Made by a program: the position numbers and the translations under genes
Shown here: positions 42,883-51,874 of the stretch, one piece after another
Position numbering within the stretch: the stretch's first letter is position 1
How the letters are laid out: every line of letters begins with the position of its first letter
Assembly (NCBI RefSeq): GCF_018100805.1
Contig: NZ_JAGJEA010000012.1
Coordinates: 84,627 to 148,626 of the forward strand
Direction: 5' to 3'
Origin: Aquimarina sp. MMG016
Lineage (GTDB): Bacteria; Bacteroidota; Bacteroidia; Flavobacteriales; Flavobacteriaceae
DNA length: 64,000 nt
The notes under the pieces: generated by a model
Told to the model about the DNA's origin: nothing
Database searches by the model: none
The model's input: only the letters and a program-made list of their open reading frames with translations

Positions 42883-43305
42883 ATGAATACTCCAAGCAAT
42901 AACCAACAAACACAAAGAAAAGTCAACATTTTTGTAGGTCTTTTACTCTTTCTCATTTCTATTATACTATTTATAATTACGATTCCTATCGGTTTTGTAT
43001 ATGGTTTCTTTTATAGGCTATTTACAGGTTTTTTAAAAGGATTAGGAGGTTATTTCCTAGAAATAGCAGTTTCTATAGATCAGTTAGGTAATGTAATTAT
43101 GCAACATATATTAAACCTTCTATGGATTAAAAAAGAAGGTTATAAATTTGGTAATAGAGACGAAACCATATCGAGTGTACTTGGCAAAAACAAGGTGCAA
43201 AACACACTTTCGGGGTTTGGAAAACTAATTGTTTCTATACTAGATGCTATAGACCCTAATCATGTATTTGACTCTATAGATTATTTTGTTGAGTCTAAAA
43301 ACTGA
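42883..43305 (+). CDS. Small membrane-associated protein, unknown
   Basis: Protein of 140 aa with a strong hydrophobic region at about 15-60 (VNIFVGLLLFLISIILFIIT, then a glycine-rich amphipathic stretch) and a soluble C-terminus with SSVLGKNKVQNTLSGFGKLI. The pattern suggests one hairpin of membrane helices. I do not recognise the family. It is convergent with the next minus-strand gene, only 15 bp apart. Confidence 0.7.
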   Translation: MNTPSNNQQTQRKVNIFVGLLLFLISIILFIITIPIGFVYGFFYRLFTGFLKGLGGYFLEIAVSIDQLGNVIMQHILNLLWIKKEGYKFGNRDETISSVLGKNKVQNTLSGFGKLIVSILDAIDPNHVFDSIDYFVESKN

Positions 43306-43320
43306 AGATTAAAGATTGGT

Positions 43321-43716
43321 TTATTTTACCAAAACTCCTCGCTGCTCCATTACAGGTAAATCCTGAAAAGCATTTTCATTAATGGTATTTTTTCTGAAGA
43401 CGTATTTCTTATCATATAGCTTTCCATCAGCAAAAAAAGTAACAGCAAATTCATTATTCATAGCTAATAATTCTTCCTGGATCATTTCTATTTTGGCAGA
43501 TGATTTAGCTTCAACAGTTCCGATACCGTGACGTAGCAAAGATGTTTTTTGGTCATCTTTATACCCTTTAGTCACTACCAAAACCATTTCTATAGGAGTC
43601 TCTCGATCATTAATAATATAAGCGTTCCAATCCTGTGCTAAAAAATCTTCATTCCATTCTTTAACTACAGCAACGTAGACGTTTTCTACTACTGGTATTT
43701 CAATATCTTTCTTCAT
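43321..43716 (-). CDS. Conserved hypothetical protein downstream of pheS
   Basis: Soluble protein of 131 aa (IEIPVVENVYVAVVKEWNED, FAVTFFADGKLYDKKYVFRK). It is compact and beta-rich with no signal. It starts 7 bp after the pheS stop codon and so forms an operon with it. I recall similar proteins beside pheS in other Flavobacteriia, but no function is known. Confidence 0.75.
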   Translation of the reverse strand: MKKDIEIPVVENVYVAVVKEWNEDFLAQDWNAYIINDRETPIEMVLVVTKGYKDDQKTSLLRHGIGTVEAKSSAKIEMIQEELLAMNNEFAVTFFADGKLYDKKYVFRKNTINENAFQDLPVMEQRGVLVK

Positions 43717-43723
43717 TTTTAAT

Positions 43724-44746
43724 CTATAACGAAGACTTAAACTGCTCTAAGAAACGTACATCATTTTCGCTAAGCATACGGATGTCCGAGATTCCATATA
43801 ATAACAGTGCAATACGGTCAATTCCCATCCCAAAAGCAAATCCACTATATTCCTCAGGATCAATATCACAGTTTTTTAAGACATTAGGATCTACCATTCC
43901 ACATCCCATAATCTCTAACCAACCGGTTCCTTTAGTCATTTTATAATCAGTTTCGGTCTCTAACCCCCAATACACATCTACCTCAGCACTTGGCTCAGTA
44001 AATGGAAAATATGAAGGGCGTAATCTGATCTTAGACTTACCAAACATCTCTGTGGTGAAATATTGTAATGTTTGCTTCAGATCTGCAAACGAGACATCTT
44101 TATCAATATAAAGTCCTTCCACTTGATGGAAAAAACAATGTGATCTCGCAGAAATAGCCTCGTTACGATATACCCTTCCCGGAGAAATTGTTCTAATCGG
44201 TGGCTTATTATTTTCCATATACCTCACCTGAACAGACGAAGTATGTGTACGCAATAAAATATCAGGATCAGTCTGTATAAAGAAAGTATCCTGCATATCA
44301 CGTGCCGGGTGATATTCTGGTAGGTTTAATGCTGTAAAGTTATGCCAATCATCTTCTATCTCTGGTCCTTCACTAACATTAAATCCTATTCGTGAAAAAA
44401 TATCGATAATCTGATTTTTGACTAAAGAGATGGGGTGACGTGAACCTATAGCGATTGGCTCAGCTGGACGTGTTAAATCCCCATAGTTACCTGCATCTTC
44501 CTCTTTGGATTCTAATTCCTCCTTAAAAGCCTTGACTTTATTCTCAGTTGCATTCTTAAGAGCATTAACCGTTTGCCCAAACTCTCTTCTTTGTTCAGAA
44601 GCTATATTTTTCAACTCTGAAAAATACTCGGTAACAATACCTTTTCGACCTAAAAATTTAATTCGGAAAGCTTCAACTTCTTCTTTGGTTTTGGCTTTGA
44701 ACTCATCAACCTCAGCTATGTACTCTTTAATCTTGTCAATCATCAC
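43724..44746 (-). CDS. pheS: Phenylalanyl-tRNA synthetase alpha subunit
   Basis: Class II synthetase subunit of 340 aa. The N-terminal coiled coil (about 1-90) binds tRNA. Motif 1 and motif 2 regions are clear ([26 protein letters not shown]-type segment [26 protein letters not shown]), and motif 3 is [17 protein letters not shown]. The Phe-binding block [20 protein letters not shown] is normal. The second codon is also Met, so the start may be 44743. pheT is not in the window. A TAAATTTG box lies 18 bp upstream. Confidence 0.97.
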   Translation of the reverse strand: MMIDKIKEYIAEVDEFKAKTKEEVEAFRIKFLGRKGIVTEYFSELKNIASEQRREFGQTVNALKNATENKVKAFKEELESKEEDAGNYGDLTRPAEPIAIGSRHPISLVKNQIIDIFSRIGFNVSEGPEIEDDWHNFTALNLPEYHPARDMQDTFFIQTDPDILLRTHTSSVQVRYMENNKPPIRTISPGRVYRNEAISARSHCFFHQVEGLYIDKDVSFADLKQTLQYFTTEMFGKSKIRLRPSYFPFTEPSAEVDVYWGLETETDYKMTKGTGWLEIMGCGMVDPNVLKNCDIDPEEYSGFAFGMGIDRIALLLYGISDIRMLSENDVRFLEQFKSSL

Positions 44747-44764
44747 TATTGCTTAATAGAACCG

Positions 44765-44772
44765 CAAATTTA
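44765..44772 (-). promoter_or_regulatory. -10 box of pheS
   Basis: On the minus strand TAAATTTG (44772-44765) fits TAnnTTTG and lies 18 bp before the ATG. A TTG at the right distance is missing because the hairpin at 44788-44819 occupies that position. Confidence 0.5.
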
Positions 44773-44787
44773 ACGAATTTAAATCAT

Positions 44788-44819
44788 AAAAAACGCCTTC
44801 TTTTCAGAAAGCGTTTTTT
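44788..44819 (-). terminator. Terminator of the Kelch-type lipoprotein gene
   Basis: Stem AAAACGC-C-TTC with GAA-A-GCGTTTT (about 44790-44819), with T runs on both sides. It lies about 20 bp after the stop of the minus-strand gene at 44840 and just upstream of the pheS -10 box. Confidence 0.75.
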
Positions 44820-44839
44820 GATTTTTTATTTGACTGTAA

Positions 44840-46279
44840 TTAGTTTAATTCTGCTTCGTAAATTTTGATCGAGCCGCCCGTAATAGCTCCAGTTACCAAA
44901 TAGAGTTTATTATTCAAAATTTTAAGCTCTCTAATTACATCATCTATTACCATATCAGATTCCATAGAAATTTCGGTAAATGATTCGTCTGTCGTATTGA
45001 ATACCCCCAAGAACGACTCATACACTCCTCCGTCAATTTCTCGATAACCTCCCACATAAATAAGGTTTTGATACCTATCGGTAAAAGTAGCATTAACTGC
45101 TTTGGGAATTGATGAACTCTGCCATTCCCCAGTGTTTAGATCATAAATAGATATTGTATCAATCGCTCCTTCTCCGATATGCTTGGAACTTCCACCAAAT
45201 ATATAAAGCTTATCATCTACTATTTCGGCATCAGCATAAAATACAGGTTCTGGTAATCTGGCAACTTCGTCAAAATTTTGTGAGACAGTATTATATTTAA
45301 ATAAAAATTCAGAAGTATCACCCCCACCAGCAGTATTAAGCATTGAACCTACAATAAAAATATCCGTATCATAAGAAGCTGTTTTATGTCTTGAAAATAT
45401 TTCAGTTGTAAAATTATTTGATATTGATGTTGGGTTATTCGTAAGACTTGTTTGATAAGTATTAATAGTATTGCTTGCAACGACTATAAGTTTTCCATTA
45501 ACTATTTCTGGTTCTTTGTTAAAAAAACCGGAAGGTTGACAAAAAGGTTTTAGAACAAACTCATTTGTAACCACATCATAAGTGATTATTTCTTCTAGAG
45601 CTGTATCGCAAATAGAGAAATCAAAATCTCCTCTTCTACTGATTATCAAAGAATTTGATTGATTCGAACTCGTCATTCCAATTCCTATACCATCAATTCC
45701 ATAAAAACCAATTTCTTTGAACTCCAGAGAATTAGAAATTACTGGTGCATTACTATCAGTGTAAGGAATTAAGGTGATTTCCATTTCTACGAAATCTCCT
45801 ACACGTATCCTACCAATAATTTTATTCTCACTAACTACAGTGAAATCAAATAAGCCTTCAAAACCTATAAAAGTATCTGGATTGAGATTAGAAATTGTTA
45901 TCCCTAATACTAATTCTTTTTCATAAAAATCTTTATACAATTCTTCGTTAGTAGTTGCATTCCAATTAACAGCTTCTCTTCGTTTCCAGATAACAGAAGC
46001 TAGCTCTCCTGACAAATTCGGGTTATCAACTATGGTTGTTGAAAAAATAAATACATCATCTTTAATATTAGATTCATTAGAGATATCTAAAGAAGTTCCT
46101 TTATTTGGATTGATGATCAACGCTTTTGAAACACTCCACGATTTAGAGGAATTATCTGTTAATAGTTGAATGGTTTCTGCAATTTCTATACCCGGATTAG
46201 ATGGATCATCAGTATCATTATCACAAGATGCAAACAAAAAAGATACAAAAATCAAGATATTAAAAACCAGTTTCTTCAT
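44840..46279 (-). CDS. Lipoprotein with Kelch-type beta-propeller
   Basis: Lipoprotein of 479 aa with the signal MKKLVFNILIFVSFLFASC (C19) and acidic residues after it (DNDTDDP), as in surface-exposed lipoproteins of this phylum. An N-terminal domain of about 190 residues precedes Kelch-like blades, visible as repeated units such as VDDKLYIFGGSSKHIGEGAI, DRYQNLIYVGGYRE and LNNKLYLVTGAITGG. It probably folds as a beta-propeller and binds a partner or glycan. The ligand is unknown. Confidence 0.8.
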   Translation of the reverse strand: MKKLVFNILIFVSFLFASCDNDTDDPSNPGIEIAETIQLLTDNSSKSWSVSKALIINPNKGTSLDISNESNIKDDVFIFSTTIVDNPNLSGELASVIWKRREAVNWNATTNEELYKDFYEKELVLGITISNLNPDTFIGFEGLFDFTVVSENKIIGRIRVGDFVEMEITLIPYTDSNAPVISNSLEFKEIGFYGIDGIGIGMTSSNQSNSLIISRRGDFDFSICDTALEEIITYDVVTNEFVLKPFCQPSGFFNKEPEIVNGKLIVVASNTINTYQTSLTNNPTSISNNFTTEIFSRHKTASYDTDIFIVGSMLNTAGGGDTSEFLFKYNTVSQNFDEVARLPEPVFYADAEIVDDKLYIFGGSSKHIGEGAIDTISIYDLNTGEWQSSSIPKAVNATFTDRYQNLIYVGGYREIDGGVYESFLGVFNTTDESFTEISMESDMVIDDVIRELKILNNKLYLVTGAITGGSIKIYEAELN

Positions 46280-46386
46280 TTGATAAAATTAAATTGATGA
46301 ATGAGAGGGCGAAAATAATAAAACTGCGTCTCACAATATTCATAAACTTTCTGAATACATCTTTAATGTTTCTGAAAGCTCAAATA

Positions 46387-47079
46387 TTACTTCTGAATCG
46401 CAATTAATTTATCTCTATAAGTATACAACATCAAAAAGAAAACCGAGATCCCCCCAAATAAATGCCAGAGCCAATGTGTACCCATATACAACATTTCTGC
46501 ATCCAAAAGTTTATCTATGCTTCTAAAACTTATTGCAGTTACAAAACTCAACACCGCAAAAATTACAAGCTCCTTGTTTTTACCTTTAGTTTTTATAAGA
46601 TATAATACAATCGGAAAGAGCATTGTTATGGCAGTGATCACATACCCCAATGAAGTCCGAATTACCTCTGGAATGGGCAAAAACCTTATAGCAAATGAAG
46701 CTGTAAAGATCACCACGAGTGCTAGAAGCCTTTGCCACCATTTTTTATAAAGCTTAAAAATAAAATAAAACACTGCTGCAGAACACAGAATCAAAATAGG
46801 TATCCAATCCATAAACAACCAAACCTGATGACTCCTTGTTCCATGAAACAAGGTTCCTCCTATAAATCCTACTGTCAAAACAGGAATACAAAAAGCCAAA
46901 AAAGTATGTTGCTTGACATTTTTATAAATCCGAATCGAAAAATAGATAATGATAAACAAAAAGATAAGATTACTAATCGTGTTAAAAGGTTCCACCGGTA
47001 ATCTTCCCATCAATGTTTCTCTATAAATCGGACCGGAATCATTGGGAATCTGAGAAAAGTATAAACCACTGAAAATCAT
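46387..47079 (-). CDS. Ceramidase-like (CREST family) membrane protein
   Basis: Integral membrane protein of 230 aa with about seven helices. The conserved polar residues of the alkaline ceramidase/CREST superfamily can be read: GGTLFHGTRSHQ with H79 or nearby, the D in FMDWIPI, and a final THWLWHLFGG with two histidines. These residues bind zinc in the known ceramidases. Sphingolipids do occur in Bacteroidota, but substrate specificity cannot be inferred here; other CREST members are receptors or hydrolases of unknown targets. Confidence 0.7.
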   Translation of the reverse strand: MIFSGLYFSQIPNDSGPIYRETLMGRLPVEPFNTISNLIFLFIIIYFSIRIYKNVKQHTFLAFCIPVLTVGFIGGTLFHGTRSHQVWLFMDWIPILILCSAAVFYFIFKLYKKWWQRLLALVVIFTASFAIRFLPIPEVIRTSLGYVITAITMLFPIVLYLIKTKGKNKELVIFAVLSFVTAISFRSIDKLLDAEMLYMGTHWLWHLFGGISVFFLMLYTYRDKLIAIQK

Positions 47080-47433
47080 TGCATTTTTCTTTTAAAGTTA
47101 AAGAATATAACTTAAAATACAGAAATTACACCCCAGGATTTCGGAGTATTTGACAATAAAATATTCATAATTTTTTCCTTCGCTATTTATTGTCTTTTTA
47201 AACCTTATAAATGTCTTAACATAAAGTATTCTTAAGTACGTTAAAGCCCGTTAAAACTCTTGACCAAATTACCTTTATTAATTATTTTTATGATACACCC
47301 TAATAAGGTTTAAAGTATGTAAATCTTATATAAGAATTTAACCAAAAATGCTTCGCAATCAATAAAAGAATAAACCATCAGGTATAGATGAAAAAGTTTA
47401 TGACTTGTTGTTTAATTTAAAATTTTAGGGATA

Positions 47434-47535
47434 TGAAAAAGTTATTTTTTGGAGTATTAATTGTAGACATGAAAAAATTGAAAAATCTAATTAGTAATCT
47501 TCCAGCAGCCAGTTGGTATGCAATGAGCAGATAAA
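47434..47535 (+). CDS. Candidate 33-aa peptide gene
   Basis: Short frame ATG 47434 to TAA 47535. It has a basic-hydrophobic start (MKKLFFGVLIVD) and a second KK-rich start (MKKLKNLISNLP). Its main support is a strong terminator 25 bp downstream and a GGGAT-A stretch just before the ATG. It could also be the end of a noncoding transcript. I know no homologue. Confidence 0.35.
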
Positions 47536-47559
47536 TATTATGAATTAATTTTACTCTGG

Positions 47560-47597
47560 AATAGCAACTCTAAGAAATAGGGGTTGCTATTTTTTTA
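47560..47597 (+). terminator. Terminator after the micropeptide frame
   Basis: Stem AATAGCAAC (47560-47568) with GTTGCTATT (47583-47591), then a run of T. It lies just before the end of the convergent gene at 47607. Confidence 0.75.
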
Positions 47598-47606
47598 TTT
47601 ATAGCA

Positions 47607-47963
47607 TTATTCTATATATTCACTTATAAGAAAATACTGAACAATTGCTTCTTTCATCAATACGGACTGTTCCCCAGCTTTTAGGTTAGGTAGTTGCTCC
47701 TTGACTTTGTAATGTGGCCACCCTTCTTTATCAAAATAATCAAACTCATAATATCCATAGGGTTCTAAAAGACGACAAATTGCAATATGCATAAGGTCAA
47801 GTTTTTCGTCTTTTTTAAATTTGCGATGTACCTGTCCTAATTCCTGTACTCCGATAAGGTAAATAATGCCATCCAGATCCAGATCTTCTCCATCGGCAAA
47901 CTGTGCTGATAGTTTTGCTACCAATAGCTCCCATCTTTCTTTTAATTGTTCGTCTCTAGCCAT
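47607..47963 (-). CDS. Conserved hypothetical protein
   Basis: Soluble helical protein of 118 aa (MARDEQLKERWELLVAKLSA, DLDGIIYLIGVQELGQVHRK). The pattern resembles small conserved Bacteroidota proteins that I cannot name. There is no signal or membrane segment. The gene is single, with a possible AT-rich promoter region at 47970-48000. Confidence 0.72.
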   Translation of the reverse strand: MARDEQLKERWELLVAKLSAQFADGEDLDLDGIIYLIGVQELGQVHRKFKKDEKLDLMHIAICRLLEPYGYYEFDYFDKEGWPHYKVKEQLPNLKAGEQSVLMKEAIVQYFLISEYIE

Positions 47964-48080
47964 GATCTAATAAACCTCAAATTAATATATATATATAGAG
48001 ATCCCACTCTTCAGCGGGATTAGTTCAACCGATCTTTTTTGAAAGCTTGCAAGTGCAATCTTTTCAAAACAGGGTTTCAC

Positions 48081-48114
48081 TAAAAAGTTAAGCGCTACAA
48101 AAGTAACGCTTAAC
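48081..48114 (-). terminator. Terminator of the ATP-grasp/transglutaminase operon
   Basis: Perfect 8-bp stem GTTAAGCG (48087-48094) with CGCTTAAC (48107-48114). The T run is on the minus strand. It ends the operon whose last gene stops at 48147. Confidence 0.75.
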
Positions 48115-48146
48115 CAAAAAAATAACCACCATGTTTGGGAGAAATC

Positions 48147-49286
48147 TTAAAACTCCCACAATACACCAACTCCGGCGTATTGATTTCTATAATTCCTAAA
48201 AGAACGTGCATCTATATCTGTATAATTAGTGCTACGGATTCTAGAGGAAATAGTTGCTGTTACAGAAAATCCACCTCCAATTTTTTGGGAAGCATTCAAC
48301 TGAAAATTAGCATATTCATATTTTAATTTTTCTCCTATCAAATCTTCTGTATCTCTAGCTTCAATCTCTTCATAGTTTCGGGTAATAAAAGAAAATGTAG
48401 TTCTTATTTTTGTTTTATCATTATTGTATTTCATAGCGATTCCAGGACCATATTGACTAAACCCTGAACGATTAGTAGAATTGTCAATTCTTACATAATA
48501 TGAAAAACTTGGTTTTATCTCCAATTGCTTGCTAAATGGTAATTGATAAAAAAATGTTCCCTTAGCATAATCCCAATCTCTTTCTCCATTGGGACCATCT
48601 ACATCGCTGGCATTAAAAGTGTCATATAACCGTTTTTTTACATACACCACAGCACCTAATTTATGTTTTAATCTATTTATTTTAAAAGTCTGAACACTTG
48701 ATAATTGAGCTCCAAATTCATTAAACTGCAAGTCTCGAACTCCAAAAGCATCAAAATTCCTGAAATTATAAAACCCTTCTACACTTAATTCATTATTACT
48801 AAATGGCTCAAACTCCAAACCGGCAGTTGCACCATAATTGGTATATCCCAAAGGGTTAATCAACACATCTTGCTCTCCTCCTAACCCTTCTCTATTCATT
48901 CTTAAGAATCTTGCTTCAGCGAATACTAATGTTTTTTTGGTGATTTTATAATCATAATTTGCCTTGACATTAAGGCTCCAATAGCTATCATCAAAACTTT
49001 CATAAAATATCCTGGAAAAAGGGTTAGCCGAAAACCTGATTCGATTCTTATCCCATTTGTATTGATATTTATAGTTTAACTCTACATCCTGATAAAAGCT
49101 GCTTGCGATTAAATCATTATCTGTTAATATCACATCATTATCTGTTCTTATCTCCTTTGGGCTTCTGAAATAGTTATACTCATATCCTCCTTGTGTTTCG
49201 GCATTAAATTTACTTTTGCTTTGTGCAAATATTGAATTAACCGTTAATGTTATTATAATTGTAATTATAATTCTTCCTGTATTCAT
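48147..49286 (-). CDS. Outer-membrane beta-barrel protein of the 7TM-transglutaminase operon
   Basis: Protein of 379 aa with a signal peptide (MNTGRIIITIIITLTVNSIF, cleaved near AQS). Most of the protein is alternating strands of an outer-membrane barrel of about 14-16 strands, ending with the aromatic C-terminus YAGVGVLWEF. It starts 19 bp after the ATP-grasp gene stop codon and so belongs to the same operon. It may be the export route or the outer-membrane target of the system. This is inferred. Confidence 0.78.
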   Translation of the reverse strand: MNTGRIIITIIITLTVNSIFAQSKSKFNAETQGGYEYNYFRSPKEIRTDNDVILTDNDLIASSFYQDVELNYKYQYKWDKNRIRFSANPFSRIFYESFDDSYWSLNVKANYDYKITKKTLVFAEARFLRMNREGLGGEQDVLINPLGYTNYGATAGLEFEPFSNNELSVEGFYNFRNFDAFGVRDLQFNEFGAQLSSVQTFKINRLKHKLGAVVYVKKRLYDTFNASDVDGPNGERDWDYAKGTFFYQLPFSKQLEIKPSFSYYVRIDNSTNRSGFSQYGPGIAMKYNNDKTKIRTTFSFITRNYEEIEARDTEDLIGEKLKYEYANFQLNASQKIGGGFSVTATISSRIRSTNYTDIDARSFRNYRNQYAGVGVLWEF

Positions 49287-49305
49287 ACCTTTTTTGTATT
49301 CTATT

Positions 49306-50190
49306 CTACTTAATTGTTTTCTCCTGTATTGCTTTTTTTAATCCTTTTTTGTTTACCAGTTGAATTCCCAAGCCTGGTCTAACATTGATTTCCATAATCT
49401 GAGGACCCTTATACTTATCAATTACGATATCTATGCCCAGATAATTAAGAGGAAAAGCCTTTGCAGCGTCAATTGAGATTTTGACAATTTCATCCCAATA
49501 TGGAATTGCCACTCCGTTTACGACATATTTACTATCGGGGTGGTAGTTAAAATATGTGTGCCCATCGTAGACTTCAGTTAATGTCCCTTTGTCCATATCG
49601 ACACCAATGCCTACTCCATTTTGATGAAGATTTGCCTTGCCATCAGATCGATCTGTTGGCATGCGCAACATTCCCATAATTGGGGTGTGATCCAATGTTA
49701 TAATTCTAAAATCTGGTACTCCCTGAGGGTATATTTCGTGAAAAAACGGATGAGGTTCTATACATTGTTCGACTAAAACTCTATCATGAGAGCCTAGCGA
49801 AAAGAAACCCATAATGGTAGCTGCCATATGCTGAAAGATCTCGCGTTCAGAGATAACCTTGCCACTACTGATCCAATTACCTTTTAGATCTTTTTTGATG
49901 ATTTTAATACCACCACCGCCACAACCATTAGCAGGTTTTATGGCCATGGTAGTATATTTTTTACATACTTCCCAAGCCTTCTTGATATCACTATTATATT
50001 CTATAACAGCATAAGTCTCTGCACAGGGAATATTGTATTGATGTAAAATTTCCTTAGTCAGCACTTTATCATCTGCCAGGGGATAATGCTTCTTTTCATT
50101 GTTCGGATAAATGAGTTTTATATTCCTTTCGTTTAAGCCAATTACGTTAGCTCTTTTGCGTGATTTCATATGTTGGATAATTGAAAACAT
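49306..50190 (-). CDS. RimK-like ATP-grasp ligase (alpha-L-glutamate ligase-like)
   Basis: Cytosolic ligase of 294 aa of the ATP-grasp fold. The nucleotide-binding glycine-rich loop is AIKPANGCGGGGIKII. The Mg-binding end reads IDIVIDKYKGPQIMEINVRP with E and N ligands. It matches the family of RimK-related proteins always found beside 7TM transglutaminase-like proteins. These ligases join amino acids to an acceptor through an acyl phosphate. The acceptor is unknown. An ATG at 50169 could also be the start. Confidence 0.88.
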   Translation of the reverse strand: MFSIIQHMKSRKRANVIGLNERNIKLIYPNNEKKHYPLADDKVLTKEILHQYNIPCAETYAVIEYNSDIKKAWEVCKKYTTMAIKPANGCGGGGIKIIKKDLKGNWISSGKVISEREIFQHMAATIMGFFSLGSHDRVLVEQCIEPHPFFHEIYPQGVPDFRIITLDHTPIMGMLRMPTDRSDGKANLHQNGVGIGVDMDKGTLTEVYDGHTYFNYHPDSKYVVNGVAIPYWDEIVKISIDAAKAFPLNYLGIDIVIDKYKGPQIMEINVRPGLGIQLVNKKGLKKAIQEKTIK

Positions 50191-50228
50191 AATGCTTAAT
50201 ATTTTTTAATGTTTTGTTTAACAGAAGA

Positions 50229-51800
50229 TTACTCAAAAAGTGGCTTGAATCGATAAAATTCTACCCATCGGATACCTATATATCTTCCTAATAACACAGC
50301 TGAGACGATGATTAGTAATATAAATTCAGGGAAAATGATAAGAACCGATGGTAAAGCATCCCAAGAAAATAACCCATAACAGATTGTTGTAGTCAATAGC
50401 GTTTGAAAAAGCTTATCAATCGCTAATCTATATCCATCCTCGACTGTTGCTCTAGAAAATCGCTCTGCTGCAATGGTTAGAATAATTGTTGGAAAAAATG
50501 TCAATGTGGTTAACCAGGCAATATTAAACTTCAATCCTATAGAAGTTGCTATGATCATTAATCCGACCATAATAGTAAGTGAAACTACTAGTTTTGGAGT
50601 ATACAATAGGCCCATTTTATCAAAAGGATAAGAAATCAATCCCACCAATAAAATTAGTACCACAAATAATATTATTCCTGAAACAAAACCTGTTTGTAAT
50701 AGAGAAAATGCTATCAAAACCGGAAGAAAAATCCCGAAGGTCTTTACTCCTACTACATTTCTTAAAAAAGCAACTAACAAACCACCAATTGGTAATAATA
50801 ATAGTAGATTAAGTGAGGTCTTGGGGATAACCTCACCTTCTACCAGATTCCACAAAGAAATACTAGATAATGATCTAATCTCTTCAGAATTCAATTTTAG
50901 AAATGCGATATGATTCACCTCATCAATCTCATAGGTATAATCAAATTGAATTCCCGAAGTATGTGTGATCAAAAATTCATCGCTCTTATATATTTCGAGA
51001 TAATTAGATGGTAAATACGCGAAATGGCCATTTAATGCATCAAATGGAACCCAAGTTTCATTGATCATCACCTCTGCCCATACGTGCGATGTTCTCTTAT
51101 TCGTATTTTCTAAAATAATTCCTCCTTTTATTCGGGAAGGATATCCAAGATTTCTGGTTAAAGCCACAAACAACCTGCTCTTTCCATTACAGGAAGCCCT
51201 ATTTTGTCGAATGGTCGTAAGTGCGTCTGTTAAGGTAATGATTGGTGCTGATGGGATTTTGGAAACATGATCAAATATATTTTTGATAACCTCTTTATCA
51301 TTTTCGGTGTTTTGACCAAGCTGAGTAGCTAATTCATTGATAGTAGCATCATCAGATTGTATATTCTTAGTAGGTTTTAGGTATTCTCTATATTTACCAG
51401 AAGTAATATTAAAAGTTTTAGGAACAACAAAGTTTCTTTCTTTACCCTCAAAAACAAACTCATAACCTACAGAATGATAGTTATCTTTATCCTCTGTAGT
51501 ACTCCAGATTGCCCTAGAGTTATTATTCTTTTCTTGTTGCTTTTTAAAATACAACGTATTGTCTCCATTAATTTTTTCTCGAGAAATTCGTTGTCTCAGA
51601 TTATTCTTAGGAATAAATGTTTTTACATAGGTGTTCTTTTCTTCAGACTTGAAAAAGTAGCTATACTTAACTTTATATACTTTTTCAGGATTGAAACCAT
51701 CATAATTGTGAAGAATAGGTTTTAATTTAAATCCAATAGATATTACAGCTAAAATTGTAATTATACTTACCGCAATTCTGAGATTTGTTTTCGAGGTCAT
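50229..51800 (-). CDS. Transglutaminase-like protein fused to 7 membrane helices
   Basis: Protein of 523 aa. One N-terminal membrane helix (about 8-30) precedes a periplasmic transglutaminase-like domain, and seven helices make up about residues 325-510. The catalytic triad positions are filled: C204 in NRASCNGKSR, H239 in TSHVWAEV and D254 in WVPFDALNGH. Homologues in many Gram-negatives are described as inactive transglutaminase fused to 7TM; this copy keeps Cys-His-Asp. In those bacteria the gene lies beside the ATP-grasp gene and a retropepsin-like gene. The retropepsin partner is not visible here. It is divergent from an ECF sigma gene. Confidence 0.87.
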   Translation of the reverse strand: MTSKTNLRIAVSIITILAVISIGFKLKPILHNYDGFNPEKVYKVKYSYFFKSEEKNTYVKTFIPKNNLRQRISREKINGDNTLYFKKQQEKNNNSRAIWSTTEDKDNYHSVGYEFVFEGKERNFVVPKTFNITSGKYREYLKPTKNIQSDDATINELATQLGQNTENDKEVIKNIFDHVSKIPSAPIITLTDALTTIRQNRASCNGKSRLFVALTRNLGYPSRIKGGIILENTNKRTSHVWAEVMINETWVPFDALNGHFAYLPSNYLEIYKSDEFLITHTSGIQFDYTYEIDEVNHIAFLKLNSEEIRSLSSISLWNLVEGEVIPKTSLNLLLLLPIGGLLVAFLRNVVGVKTFGIFLPVLIAFSLLQTGFVSGIILFVVLILLVGLISYPFDKMGLLYTPKLVVSLTIMVGLMIIATSIGLKFNIAWLTTLTFFPTIILTIAAERFSRATVEDGYRLAIDKLFQTLLTTTICYGLFSWDALPSVLIIFPEFILLIIVSAVLLGRYIGIRWVEFYRFKPLFE

Positions 51801-51815
51801 AATAAGTTATTTTTG
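51785..51815 (+). promoter_or_regulatory. Promoter of the first ECF/FecR/TonB set
   Basis: TTG (51785-51787), a 20-nt spacer and TATTTTTG (51808-51815) fit the Bacteroidota consensus. It lies about 60 bp before the ECF sigma ATG and overlaps the beginning of the divergent transglutaminase gene. Confidence 0.65.
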
Positions 51816-51874
51816 GGTGTATAACAGGTGAAAATCATTTCACCCTACCAGAAATCGAAAAAAAATTTCCTTAT

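Larger units (their letters stand above)
47080..47606. other. 527-bp AT-rich region with a candidate micropeptide gene
   Basis: No longer frame exists here. At 47434-47535 a 33-codon frame starts MKKLFFGVLIVDMKKLKNLI and ends PAASWYAMSR, with an internal Met giving a 21-residue form. A terminator follows at 47560-47597. Upstream, TACCTTTA at about 47270 resembles a -10 box. Both strands are otherwise very A/T rich with little structure. Confidence 0.5.
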
